Source: Massilia aurea (GTDB taxonomy: Bacteria > Pseudomonadota > Gammaproteobacteria > Burkholderiales > Burkholderiaceae_D). From it: a DNA stretch of 64,000 nucleotides. The stretch spans positions 1,488,001 to 1,552,000 of the forward strand of contig NZ_JACHBX010000001.1 in the NCBI RefSeq assembly GCF_014200505.1, given 5' to 3'. Positions within the stretch are counted from its first letter, which is position 1. Every line of letters starts with the position of its first letter. Of this stretch, positions 55,318-64,000 are shown one piece after another. The notes under the pieces were generated by a model. That model had not been told where the DNA came from. It ran no database searches and saw nothing but the letters and a program-made list of their open reading frames with translations. The translations under genes were made by a program, and so were the position numbers.

Positions 55318-55664
55318 TCTCACAATCTTCCTTCCAAATCTGAATTGATCAATCATCCGATGAGATCGGGTGTACATGAGGCCAAGAGGTCAAAGATAAT
55401 TTCCTCCAAGAATCAAATTTAATATCAGTATTTGTTTTAATCAATATTTTTGAGTTAATATCTGTAAAAATTGATTTTTTGTTGTTTTTCGTTTTATTTG
55501 ATTTTTAACTTTTTGGCTGACAGGCCTGAGCGACGGCGTTGGCGTGACGGAGCGCCCGAGCGGTATTCCACGCTTTTGTCATTTATGCCATGATTCGTCC
55601 GTACGCCATGGTGGCGGACCCGGCCACGGCCCGGAAATGCCCGGCCATAGGCCTTTTGCTCGTC
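55318..55664. other. intergenic region with a very AT-rich tract
   Basis: 347 bp between the chemoreceptor and CorC-like genes. About 55395-55515 is strikingly AT-rich (runs of T and TTTTTGTTGTTTTTCG) in an otherwise GC-rich genome. It likely holds the chemoreceptor promoter region or a nucleoid-protein binding site. No gene seen. Confidence 0.55.
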
Positions 55665-56990
55665 ATGTCAGATATATTGATCATCCTCGTTCTGATCCTC
55701 TTGAACGGGGTGTTCGCGATGAGCGAACTTGCGCTCGTCTCCGCAAAACGCATGCGCCTCGAACGGCGCGCGCAGGAAGGCAGCCGCGGGGCGCGCAGCG
55801 CCATCGCACTGGCCGACAACCCGAGTCATTTTCTTTCCACCGTCCAGGTCGGCATCACGCTGATCGGCATCTTTACCGGTGCCTTCGGTGAAGCTTCGCT
55901 CGTCACGCGCCTGCAGCCGCAGATCGAAATGGTGGGATTCCTGGCTCCCTACGCCTACGAGATCGCGCTGTTCATCGTCGTGCTGGCCATTACGTTCGTG
56001 TCGATCGTACTGGGCGAACTGGTGCCGAAACGTATCGCGATGCGCCATCCCGAGACGATGGCGACGTTGATCGCCCCGCCACTGTCGGCGCTGTCGCTGA
56101 TCATGTCGCCGTTCGTCAAGGTGCTGTCGCTGACGACCGAGGCGATCGTGCGCCTGTTCGGCATCCATGACGCCAAAGAGGAAGCGCCAACCGAAGAAGA
56201 CATCGCCGGCATGTTCAAGGAAGGCACCGATGCCGGCCTGTTCGAAAAGACTGAATATGACATCGTCTCGCGCGCTTTGCGCCTGGATGACCGGCACCTG
56301 AAGGCGCTGATGACGCCGCGCGTCGACCTGATCATGATCGACCTGGACGCCGAACGCCGCGACACGCTCGAACTGATCGCCTGCCACACTTACAGCCGTT
56401 TCCCGGTCTACCGTGGCGACCGCGCCCAGATCCTGGGCTTCGTGAAGGTGCGCGACCTGCTGGCCCAGTCGGTACGTCACGGCTCGCTCGAGGCGGTCAA
56501 TATCGAGCATGCCGTGCAGGACGTGCTGTTCGTGCCCGAGACCGTCGGCGCGATGGTACTGCTCGAGCTGTTCAAGAAAAACCGGGCCGAGCTGGCGCTG
56601 ATCGTCGACGAGTACGGCGACATCCAGGGCATGGTCACGCTGTCGGACGTCATGAGCGCGCTGGTGGGCGACGTCACCGTGAACGGCGAAGAGACCGATC
56701 CGGACGCCGTCCAGCGCCAGGATGGCAGCTGGCTGCTGGATGGCGGCGTGGATCTCGACCGCTTCCGCGACGTCTTCAACACCACGGAGCGCTTCCCGGA
56801 CGAAGAACTGGGCGCGTACCACACGCTGGCCGGCTTCGTGCTGTACCAGTTCGGGTATATCCCGAAAGCATCCGAGTCGTTCGACTGGAACGGCTATCGC
56901 ATCGAAGTCGTCGACATGGACGGCAACCGCATCGACAAGCTGCTGATCGAACAGCTCGCGCTGCCCGAACCAACGCCGGCCGAAGAATGA
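55665..56990 (+). CDS. CorC/CNNM-type DUF21-CBS protein (magnesium/cobalt efflux family)
   Basis: A 441-residue membrane protein: DUF21 transmembrane domain (three to four helices, about residues 1-180, with SELALVSAKRMRLERRA and LGELVPKRIAMRHPE), a CBS pair (about 205-335; MTPRVDLIMID, VDEYGDIQGMVTLSDVMSAL) and a C-terminal CorC_HlyC domain (DVFNTTERFPDEELGAYHTL). The family exports Mg2+ or is linked to ion homeostasis. The frame is open to an ATG at 55590; the ATG at 55665 directly before the first helix was preferred. Confidence 0.9.
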   Translation: MSDILIILVLILLNGVFAMSELALVSAKRMRLERRAQEGSRGARSAIALADNPSHFLSTVQVGITLIGIFTGAFGEASLVTRLQPQIEMVGFLAPYAYEIALFIVVLAITFVSIVLGELVPKRIAMRHPETMATLIAPPLSALSLIMSPFVKVLSLTTEAIVRLFGIHDAKEEAPTEEDIAGMFKEGTDAGLFEKTEYDIVSRALRLDDRHLKALMTPRVDLIMIDLDAERRDTLELIACHTYSRFPVYRGDRAQILGFVKVRDLLAQSVRHGSLEAVNIEHAVQDVLFVPETVGAMVLLELFKKNRAELALIVDEYGDIQGMVTLSDVMSALVGDVTVNGEETDPDAVQRQDGSWLLDGGVDLDRFRDVFNTTERFPDEELGAYHTLAGFVLYQFGYIPKASESFDWNGYRIEVVDMDGNRIDKLLIEQLALPEPTPAEE

Positions 56991-57009
56991 TCCTGGCGCG
57001 CTGAAGCCA

Positions 57010-57828
57010 ATGGATGCCATCAGGCTGGGCCCGCTGTACCTCCCGATCGCGGTCGCCCTGTCGCTGGCGGCGGTGCTGGCGGCCACGCTGGTTGCCGAAT
57101 GGTTCCGGCGCCGGCGCGGCATCGACCCGGGCGGCGCGCTCTGGAACATGATCGTGGCCGGCTTCGTCTCGGCCCGTCTCGTGTTCGTCCTGAAGCACCA
57201 TGCGATCTACCTGGCGGCGCCATTGAGCGTGTTCGACATCCGTGATGGCGGCTTCTCGTCGGTCGCTGGCCTGATCGCAGCGTGCGTGGTCGGGGCCGAG
57301 CTGACGCGCCGCCAGGCGGCGCTACGGCGGCCTGTGCTGGCCTGCATGCTGGCCGGCTGCGCCGTCTGGTTCGGCGGCACGTTGCTGAACCAGGCATTCA
57401 CGCCACCCCATACGCCACTGCCGGACGTGATGGTGCGCCAGCTCGACGGCCGCGAAGTCGCGCTGCGCAGCTTTGCCGACCGCCCGGTGGTACTGAACCT
57501 GTGGGCTACCTGGTGTCCGCCCTGCCGGCGCGAAATGCCAGCCTTGATGGCGGCGCAGGCGAAGCATCCGGAGATCGCGTTCGTGCTGGTCAACCAGGGT
57601 GAATCCGCCGCCACCGTGGCAGCTTACTTCGAGCGCGAGCGCCTGCCGGTGCAAGCGCAGTCGACCACCGTCGTGCTGGACCCCGGCAGCCAGGTCGCTG
57701 CGCGCCTTGGCGCGGCCGGCATGCCGACGACGCTGTTCTACGATGCGGCGGGCCGCCTGCGCACGCGCCATGTGGGCGAACTCTCGCCGGCGACACTGGC
57801 CGACAAGCTGGCCGCGATCCGGCCCTGA
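57010..57828 (+). CDS. fusion of an Lgt-like membrane domain and a TlpA-like thioredoxin
   Basis: A 272-residue protein. The N-terminal half (about 1-130) has four hydrophobic segments and resembles the first helices of prolipoprotein diacylglyceryl transferase (LGPLYLPIAVAL; MIVAGFVSARLVFVLKH). The C-terminal half (about 140-270) is a periplasmic TlpA/ResA thioredoxin with LNLWATWCPPCRREMPAL and a cis-proline in GMPTTLFYD. TlpA-type proteins reduce disulphides in cytochrome c or oxidase maturation. It begins 20 bp after the CorC-like gene. Confidence 0.87.
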   Translation: MDAIRLGPLYLPIAVALSLAAVLAATLVAEWFRRRRGIDPGGALWNMIVAGFVSARLVFVLKHHAIYLAAPLSVFDIRDGGFSSVAGLIAACVVGAELTRRQAALRRPVLACMLAGCAVWFGGTLLNQAFTPPHTPLPDVMVRQLDGREVALRSFADRPVVLNLWATWCPPCRREMPALMAAQAKHPEIAFVLVNQGESAATVAAYFERERLPVQAQSTTVVLDPGSQVAARLGAAGMPTTLFYDAAGRLRTRHVGELSPATLADKLAAIRP

Positions 57829-57870
57829 GTCACGTTTGTGGTACAACATGGCGCTACCGAGGAACCCATC

Positions 57871-58572
57871 ATGCAACTGAACCCGATCCAGCTGTTCGAC
57901 GCCGAGTCGTCCACCTTCACCTATATCCTGGCCGCGCCCGGCGCTGTCGACGCGGCCATCATCGATCCGGTCGACCGCCATTTCGAACGCGACCTGGCGC
58001 ATCTCGAACGCCTTGGCCTGCGCCTGACGCATGTGTTCGAAACGCACGCGCATGCCGATCATGTCACGTCGGCCGGGCGCCTGCGCGCGCACACGGGCGC
58101 GAAGGCCTGCGCGCCGAGCGGCTGCGGCATCGCACCAGCAGAAATCCAGCTGCAGGATGGCGACCGGATCGGCTTTGCCGACGGCGAAGAGCTTGCAGTG
58201 ATTCACACGCCAGGCCACACGGCCGGCAGCATGTGCTACCTGTGGCGCGGCAACCTGTTCAGCGGCGACACGCTGCTGATTGGCGGGTGCGGCCGCACCG
58301 ATTTTCAGGGCGGCAGCGCGGGCGACCTGTATGACAGCGTCACCGGTAAATTGTTCACGCTCGACGCCGCCACGCGGGTGTGGCCGGGCCACGACTACAA
58401 GGGTCAGTCGGTCTCGACGATCGGCTGGGAACGCGCGCACAATGCCCGCCTCGCCGGCCGCGAGCGCGCTGACTTCATCGCGCTGATGGCCGCGCTCGAC
58501 CTGCCACGCCCGGGCCTGATGGATGTCGCCGTGCCAGCCAATCGCAATCTGGGCCTGGCGCACAGCGTGTAA
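57871..58572 (+). CDS. ETHE1-like persulfide dioxygenase (metallo-beta-lactamase fold)
   Basis: A 233-residue MBL-fold enzyme. Metal ligands: THAHADHVT (H-x-H-x-D-H), HTPGHTAGSMC, FSGDTLLIGGCGRTDFQGGS (Asp) and WPGHDYKG. The GCGRTDFQ signature and length fit mono-iron persulfide dioxygenases (ETHE1/SdoA), which oxidise glutathione persulfide to sulfite, rather than zinc glyoxalase II. Start at ATG 57871 with CGAGGAA upstream. Confidence 0.87.
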   Translation: MQLNPIQLFDAESSTFTYILAAPGAVDAAIIDPVDRHFERDLAHLERLGLRLTHVFETHAHADHVTSAGRLRAHTGAKACAPSGCGIAPAEIQLQDGDRIGFADGEELAVIHTPGHTAGSMCYLWRGNLFSGDTLLIGGCGRTDFQGGSAGDLYDSVTGKLFTLDAATRVWPGHDYKGQSVSTIGWERAHNARLAGRERADFIALMAALDLPRPGLMDVAVPANRNLGLAHSV

Positions 58573-58584
58573 TTGCTACAGGCG

Positions 58585-58610
58585 AAAAAAAGCGCGGCCG
58601 AAGCCGCGCT
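58585..58610 (-). terminator. intrinsic terminator on the minus strand
   Basis: AGCGCGGC pairs with GCCGCGCT around CGAA; on the minus strand it is followed by seven T. It serves the 34-codon gene at 58654-58758. Confidence 0.85.
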
Positions 58611-58653
58611 GTTCCAACCGTCACCCGATGAGTGACAGTTCTTGCATCAGTAC

Positions 58654-58758
58654 TTAGTAACGCCAGGTCTTCTTTTGGGCGACCGGCCGTTTCATGACCT
58701 TGGTCTGAAACTGTTTCCACAGCAGGCCCGCCAGGGCCATCATGATCATCTTGCGCAT
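58654..58758 (-). CDS. 34-residue basic small protein
   Basis: A short gene with full gene anatomy: GGAGACAAGC before the ATG (58756-58758), 34 codons, TAA, and an intrinsic terminator 44 bp downstream. The peptide begins MRKMIMMALAGLLWKQFQTK and ends in a basic, aromatic tail (KKTWRY). It could be membrane-associated through its N-terminal hydrophobic half. No known function. Confidence 0.72.
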   Translation of the reverse strand: MRKMIMMALAGLLWKQFQTKVMKRPVAQKKTWRY

Positions 58759-58890
58759 GCTTGTCTCCAGTGAGTGTCGGCGAATTGCCATCACCATCAG
58801 CATAGCGTGACAAGCAAAACCGTGGCGCGAGTTTGCCGCGCCCGGCCGATGCAGTAGAATCCCTGTCTTTATAGCAAGATCAAGAAACCG

Positions 58891-60258
58891 ATGATGGACG
58901 ACGGGCACCACCAACTCAAGCGCGGGCTCAAGAACCGCCACATCCAGCTGATCGCCCTGGGCGGCGCGATCGGCACCGGCCTGTTCCTCGGCATCGCCTC
59001 GACCATCCAGATGGCCGGTCCATCGGTGCTGCTCGGGTACGCGATTGCCGGCGCGGTCGCCTTCCTGATCATGCGTCAGCTGGGTGAAATGATCGTTGAC
59101 GAACCGGTGGCCGGCTCGTTCAGCCACTTCGCCGACAAGTATTGCGGGCGCCGGGCCGGCTTCGTCTCGGGCTGGAACTACTGGGTCATGTACATCCTGG
59201 TCAGCCTCGCGGAACTGACGGCGCTCGGTATCTATATGCAGTACTGGTTCCCGGAGCTGCCGACATGGGTCTCGGCACTGGGCTTCTTCGTGCTCGTCAA
59301 CCTGCTCAGCCTGTTGAACGTGAAAGCGTTCGGCGAGCTGGAATTCTGGTTCGCCGTCATCAAGGTCGCGGCCGTGGTCGGCATGATCGTGTTCGGTCTT
59401 TACCTGCTGATCGGCGGCGGCGCCGGCCCCGAGGCGGGCGTGTCCAATCTGTGGCGCCATGGCGGCTTCTTCCCCAACGGCGTGGGCGGTCTGGCGATGG
59501 CCATGGCGGTAATCATGTTTTCGTTCGGCGGGCTGGAGCTGATCGGCATCACGGCCGCCGAGGCGGACGACCCGTCGCGCACGATTCCGCGCGCGACCAA
59601 TAACGCGCTGTACCGCATCCTGATCTTCTACATCGGCGCGCTGGCCGTGCTCTTGATGCTGTTCCCGTGGCAGAAAGTCGTCACCGGCGGCAGCCCGTTC
59701 GTGCTGATTTTCGCCGCGCTCGACAACGGCTGGGTCGCCAACGTCCTGAATCTGGTCGTGCTGACGGCCGCGCTGTCGGTCTACAACGGCTGCGTGTACG
59801 CCAACAGCCGCATGCTGTTCGGTCTGGCCGCGCAAGGCAATGCGCCGCGCGCGCTGATGCGCACCAACGCACGCGGCGTGCCGCTCAATGCCCTGGCCGT
59901 GTCGGCCGTGGCCACCGGCTCGGCGATCCTGATCAATTACTTCCTGCCAGAAGAAGCGCTGGGCATGGTCATGAGCCTGGCCGTCGCCTCGCTCGTGATC
60001 AACTGGGCGATGATTTCGTGGAGCCACCTGCGCTTCCGGCGCAGCAAGGACCAGGCGGGCGAAGCGACGTTGTTCCGCAGCCCGCGGTTCCCGCTGTCGA
60101 ATTACGTGTGCCTGGCATTCGTCGCCATCCTGCTCGTGATCATGGCGATCACGCCGGGGCTGCGCATTTCGGTGATCCTGATCCCGATCTGGCTGGCGCT
60201 GCTGGGCCTGGGGTTCTGGCTGCGCGAGCGGCGGGATGCAAGCACCCGTGCGTCCTAA
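58891..60258 (+). CDS. amino-acid permease, APC family (AroP/PheP/ProY type)
   Basis: A 455-residue transporter with 12 helices and the AAT signature: LKNRHIQLIALGGAIGTGLF at the N-terminus, GEMIVDEPVAGSFSHFA, GWNYWVMYILV, and ELIGITAAEADDPSRTIPRA. This subfamily imports aromatic amino acids, proline, GABA or histidine with protons. The tyrosine catabolic genes about 8 kb away make an aromatic substrate tempting, but that is only inference. No clear terminator downstream. Confidence 0.9.
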   Translation: MMDDGHHQLKRGLKNRHIQLIALGGAIGTGLFLGIASTIQMAGPSVLLGYAIAGAVAFLIMRQLGEMIVDEPVAGSFSHFADKYCGRRAGFVSGWNYWVMYILVSLAELTALGIYMQYWFPELPTWVSALGFFVLVNLLSLLNVKAFGELEFWFAVIKVAAVVGMIVFGLYLLIGGGAGPEAGVSNLWRHGGFFPNGVGGLAMAMAVIMFSFGGLELIGITAAEADDPSRTIPRATNNALYRILIFYIGALAVLLMLFPWQKVVTGGSPFVLIFAALDNGWVANVLNLVVLTAALSVYNGCVYANSRMLFGLAAQGNAPRALMRTNARGVPLNALAVSAVATGSAILINYFLPEEALGMVMSLAVASLVINWAMISWSHLRFRRSKDQAGEATLFRSPRFPLSNYVCLAFVAILLVIMAITPGLRISVILIPIWLALLGLGFWLRERRDASTRAS

Positions 60259-60448
60259 CCGCGCTAAGCTGCATGTCAGCGCTGGCCATCATTGATGGCG
60301 CCTTTAGCAATGAGGCAATCGCGAGATGGCATAATAACGACATCGTGCGATGAGATTGCCGACTCGATAACACAATGCGCCGCTCGTTTGACGATGCCCA
60401 GTTCATATGAGTGCAACGAGTCGATTTGCAGGTATGCCTCGTGTTCGG

Positions 60449-61750
60449 TCAACCTGCCTCTGCTGGAGTTCTTGTTGCGTCACATGCAAGCTCTTCGGAG
60501 ATGCCAAGAGACACCAGTCTGTCGCTAGCAATCGCCAATTGAAGCAGACCCGCGCTGCTTGAATGGATTTGCTGCTTAGAAAATGTCTTTTTCAGTTCCG
60601 CCATGGTCATACTGAAGATATTCGTCGCTTCTGAGCTACCGAGAATCGGATACTTGCTGTACTCGGGATCATCGATCACAATCAAGAATGACAACTCATG
60701 GCGCAACACCGTTAAATCCGTGATTACGCCCAAAAATTCGATACTGGCTTTATTCGCGTGAATCAAGCGAACCAAGTGCTCAACGTGCGGTTCAGATAAA
60801 ACACTACCAGAATCTCTTCCGTCGCTTCGGAAATCTAGTTCCTCGGCTCGGTAAATCTCTTCCGCATATTCCCTTAACAAAGCCATGCTTACATCGAAGC
60901 CTTGCGTCAGATGCAGGTCGAGATGGTCATCCTGGTCTCCATACACCTCGAAACCGCCAGCAGGATGAATTTGCCACAACTCAGGCTTTATGGCCACATT
61001 TTTACCGCGCTGAGCAACGATTGCCTTCCACTTCACATCGTTGGGAGACTTGTAGTCTTTGTAGATCACAAGCGCCTGTACGCTAATCAGCGGGTAGGCA
61101 TTGGATGGTTTCAAGATGGCCTCATTGGGAGAGTTGCCACCGTGATAGGCAGAGCGTAGCGCTAGTTTTGAGAGAATATCTCCACTAATCTCCTTATTCT
61201 TTTCGTATAGCTTGAACAACTCCCATTCCAAGATGTTAGCTGTCACAACGTTATGCTGATATATTGTCGCTCTGGCGCTGATAGCTATGACCAATCCCGC
61301 TGCGTCCAAAACAATTTCCTTCGTTGAAAATCCCCGCATCTTGGGTCGTTTCACTGTATCACGCAGAAACCAAAGATATTCTTTTTGCACACGAGTCAGA
61401 CGCAACTCGCCGATCTCCGTAGATTCCAGATAGCACAAATCCGAGAAGGGATAGCGAAAATCTTTTCCGGGCCTGAAAATAACGGCTGGATAATTCTTTT
61501 TATAGATCGACACAAATTCTGAACCTGCATAGATCGTTTTCAACACTTGCCGCGACCACTCGATATAATCCGGGTCGTTCATTTTCTTTACAATTTTCTC
61601 TCGCCTTTTTTTACCATACATGGCTACTAATTTCTTCACCAATTCTACAACTATCTTAATACTCAGCAATACTGAGACAATGGTTACGAGATTGGCGAAC
61701 CATCCCAAATCATTCAAGAACGCTTTAGAATTACTGATAAGCTCGACCAT
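60449..61750 (-). CDS. membrane-anchored protein with Nudix-like domain, possible defence gene
   Basis: A 433-residue protein, clearly lower in GC than its neighbours. One membrane helix near the N-terminus (about residues 19-42) is followed by a Lys-rich stretch (GKKRREKIVKKM), a middle domain (about 60-220), and a C-terminal domain (about 220-390). The last contains HPAGGFEVYGD (261-271) and, after an insertion, LLREYAEEIY (291-300): the two halves of a Nudix box (G-x5-E ... R-E-x-x-E-E). Nudix enzymes cleave nucleoside diphosphates linked to X. Isolated between metabolic genes with no partner. The Nudix call is by motif only. Confidence 0.6.
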   Translation of the reverse strand: MVELISNSKAFLNDLGWFANLVTIVSVLLSIKIVVELVKKLVAMYGKKRREKIVKKMNDPDYIEWSRQVLKTIYAGSEFVSIYKKNYPAVIFRPGKDFRYPFSDLCYLESTEIGELRLTRVQKEYLWFLRDTVKRPKMRGFSTKEIVLDAAGLVIAISARATIYQHNVVTANILEWELFKLYEKNKEISGDILSKLALRSAYHGGNSPNEAILKPSNAYPLISVQALVIYKDYKSPNDVKWKAIVAQRGKNVAIKPELWQIHPAGGFEVYGDQDDHLDLHLTQGFDVSMALLREYAEEIYRAEELDFRSDGRDSGSVLSEPHVEHLVRLIHANKASIEFLGVITDLTVLRHELSFLIVIDDPEYSKYPILGSSEATNIFSMTMAELKKTFSKQQIHSSSAGLLQLAIASDRLVSLGISEELACDATRTPAEAG

Positions 61751-63379
<1,629 letters not shown>

Positions 63380-63381
63380 CC

Positions 63382-64000
63382 ATGGCACGCGACGATTTAC
63401 CAAAAGATGCGGCCACCGTGCCGATGACCATGATCCAGGCGCTGCGCTCGGCCATGGACGTGATGATGGAACGCGACGACAACGTCGTGGTGTATGGCCA
63501 GGACGTCGGCTACTTCGGCGGCGTGTTCCGTGTAACTGACGGCTTGCAGGCGAAGTACGGCAAATCGCGCGCGTTCGACGCGCCGATTTCCGAGGGCGGC
63601 ATCGTCGGCACCGCGGTCGGCATGGCGGCGTATGGCCTGCGTCCCGTGGTCGAAATCCAGTTCGCCGATTATTTTTATCCGGCGACCGACCAGATCGTGT
63701 CCGAAGCGGCGCGCCTGCGCTACCGCTCGGCCGGCGAATTCACGGCCTCGATGGTGATCCGCATGCCTTGCGGCGGCGGCATCTATGGCGGCCAGACCCA
63801 CAGCCAGAGCCCGGAAGCATTCTTCACGCACGTGTGCGGCCTGCGCACCGTGATGCCGTCGAATCCGTACGACGCCAAGGGCCTGCTGATCGCGTCGATC
63901 GAGAACGACGATCCGGTGATCTTCCTGGAACCCAAGCGCCTGTACAACGGTCCGTTCGACGGCCACCATGACCGGCCTGTCGTGCCATGGTCGGGCCACC
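63382..64000 (+). CDS. bkdA2: 2-oxoisovalerate dehydrogenase E1 beta subunit (partial, runs off the right edge)
   Basis: The first 206 codons of the E1 beta subunit: [78 protein letters not shown] and [17 protein letters not shown]. It pairs with the alpha subunit to bind ThDP. Start at ATG 63382; an ATG two codons earlier (63376), overlapping the alpha stop as ATGA, is equally possible. E2 and E3 presumably follow outside the window. Confidence 0.94.
   Translation, partial: MARDDLPKDAATVPMTMIQALRSAMDVMMERDDNVVVYGQDVGYFGGVFRVTDGLQAKYGKSRAFDAPISEGGIVGTAVGMAAYGLRPVVEIQFADYFYPATDQIVSEAARLRYRSAGEFTASMVIRMPCGGGIYGGQTHSQSPEAFFTHVCGLRTVMPSNPYDAKGLLIASIENDDPVIFLEPKRLYNGPFDGHHDRPVVPWSGH

Noticed and set aside
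55668..57149. 493-codon minus-strand open frame
   Set aside because: Antisense to the CorC-like gene; no recognisable domain.
58654..60027. 457-codon minus-strand open frame
   Set aside because: Mostly antisense to the permease gene; only its last 34 codons, with their own ribosome binding site and terminator, are a real gene.

Overview
The window is a 64 kb stretch of a GC-rich proteobacterial chromosome. It looks like a betaproteobacterium of the Oxalobacteraceae (Massilia/Telluria/Janthinobacterium type). This rests on a PEP-CTERM protein, a bo3-type cyoABCD quinol oxidase operon with SURF1, RegB/RegA, several large GGDEF/EAL proteins, and the overall codon and GC style. The assignment is inferred from gene content only. 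No rRNA, tRNA or CRISPR array was seen.

Core-like left part (1-23.2 kb). It starts with the N-terminus of a class A penicillin-binding protein, a CHASE-PAS-GGDEF-EAL protein, a MarR regulator, a ZIP metal transporter, a hybrid histidine kinase and a PEP-CTERM protein. A long leftward block follows: cyoABCD, SURF1, RegB, RegA and a cytochrome c, that is, a terminal oxidase with its assembly factor and a redox two-component system. Then come an MFS transporter, a PhnD-like binding protein overlapping a PAS-GAF-GGDEF-EAL protein, a second ZIP transporter, a manganese catalase and a hemerythrin-like protein. A strong candidate small RNA lies on the minus strand at about 4.1-4.2 kb.

Accessory island (about 23.3-46.1 kb). 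This is the unusual part. It is lower in GC, rich in short unrecognised genes and broken by IS remnants (IS3, IS6, IS21, IS66, IS1182). Two things are interleaved. (i) Type VI secretion effector modules: PAAR proteins; a VgrG tail with a membrane-associated effector whose C-terminus matches the CD38/ADP-ribosyl-cyclase NADase active site, plus its probable immunity gene; a Tox-REase-5 effector with Imm52; and a decayed lambda-lysozyme-like effector with an intact periplasmic immunity candidate. (ii) An array of mostly single genes, all on the minus strand (lipoproteins, small membrane proteins, an Imm33-like orphan immunity protein). Most are separated by one copy of a roughly 100 bp imperfect palindrome, and every copy points the same way relative to the genes. 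I count about 16 full or partial copies. The layout resembles an integron cassette array, but the repeats lack canonical attC core boxes and no integrase is visible. Two copies are each interrupted by an element with IS1182-like ends.

Core-like right part (46.2-64 kb). This holds an outer-membrane barrel protein, LrgAB/CidAB, tyrosine/homogentisate catabolism (hppD, a LysR regulator, hmgA), a MocR-type regulator, a chemoreceptor, a CorC/CNNM-type protein, an Lgt-like/TlpA fusion, an ETHE1-like persulfide dioxygenase, a 34-residue protein with its own terminator, an amino-acid permease, a lone low-GC membrane/Nudix-like gene (possibly a defence gene), and the E1 alpha and beta genes of a branched-chain 2-oxoacid dehydrogenase, the last running off the end.
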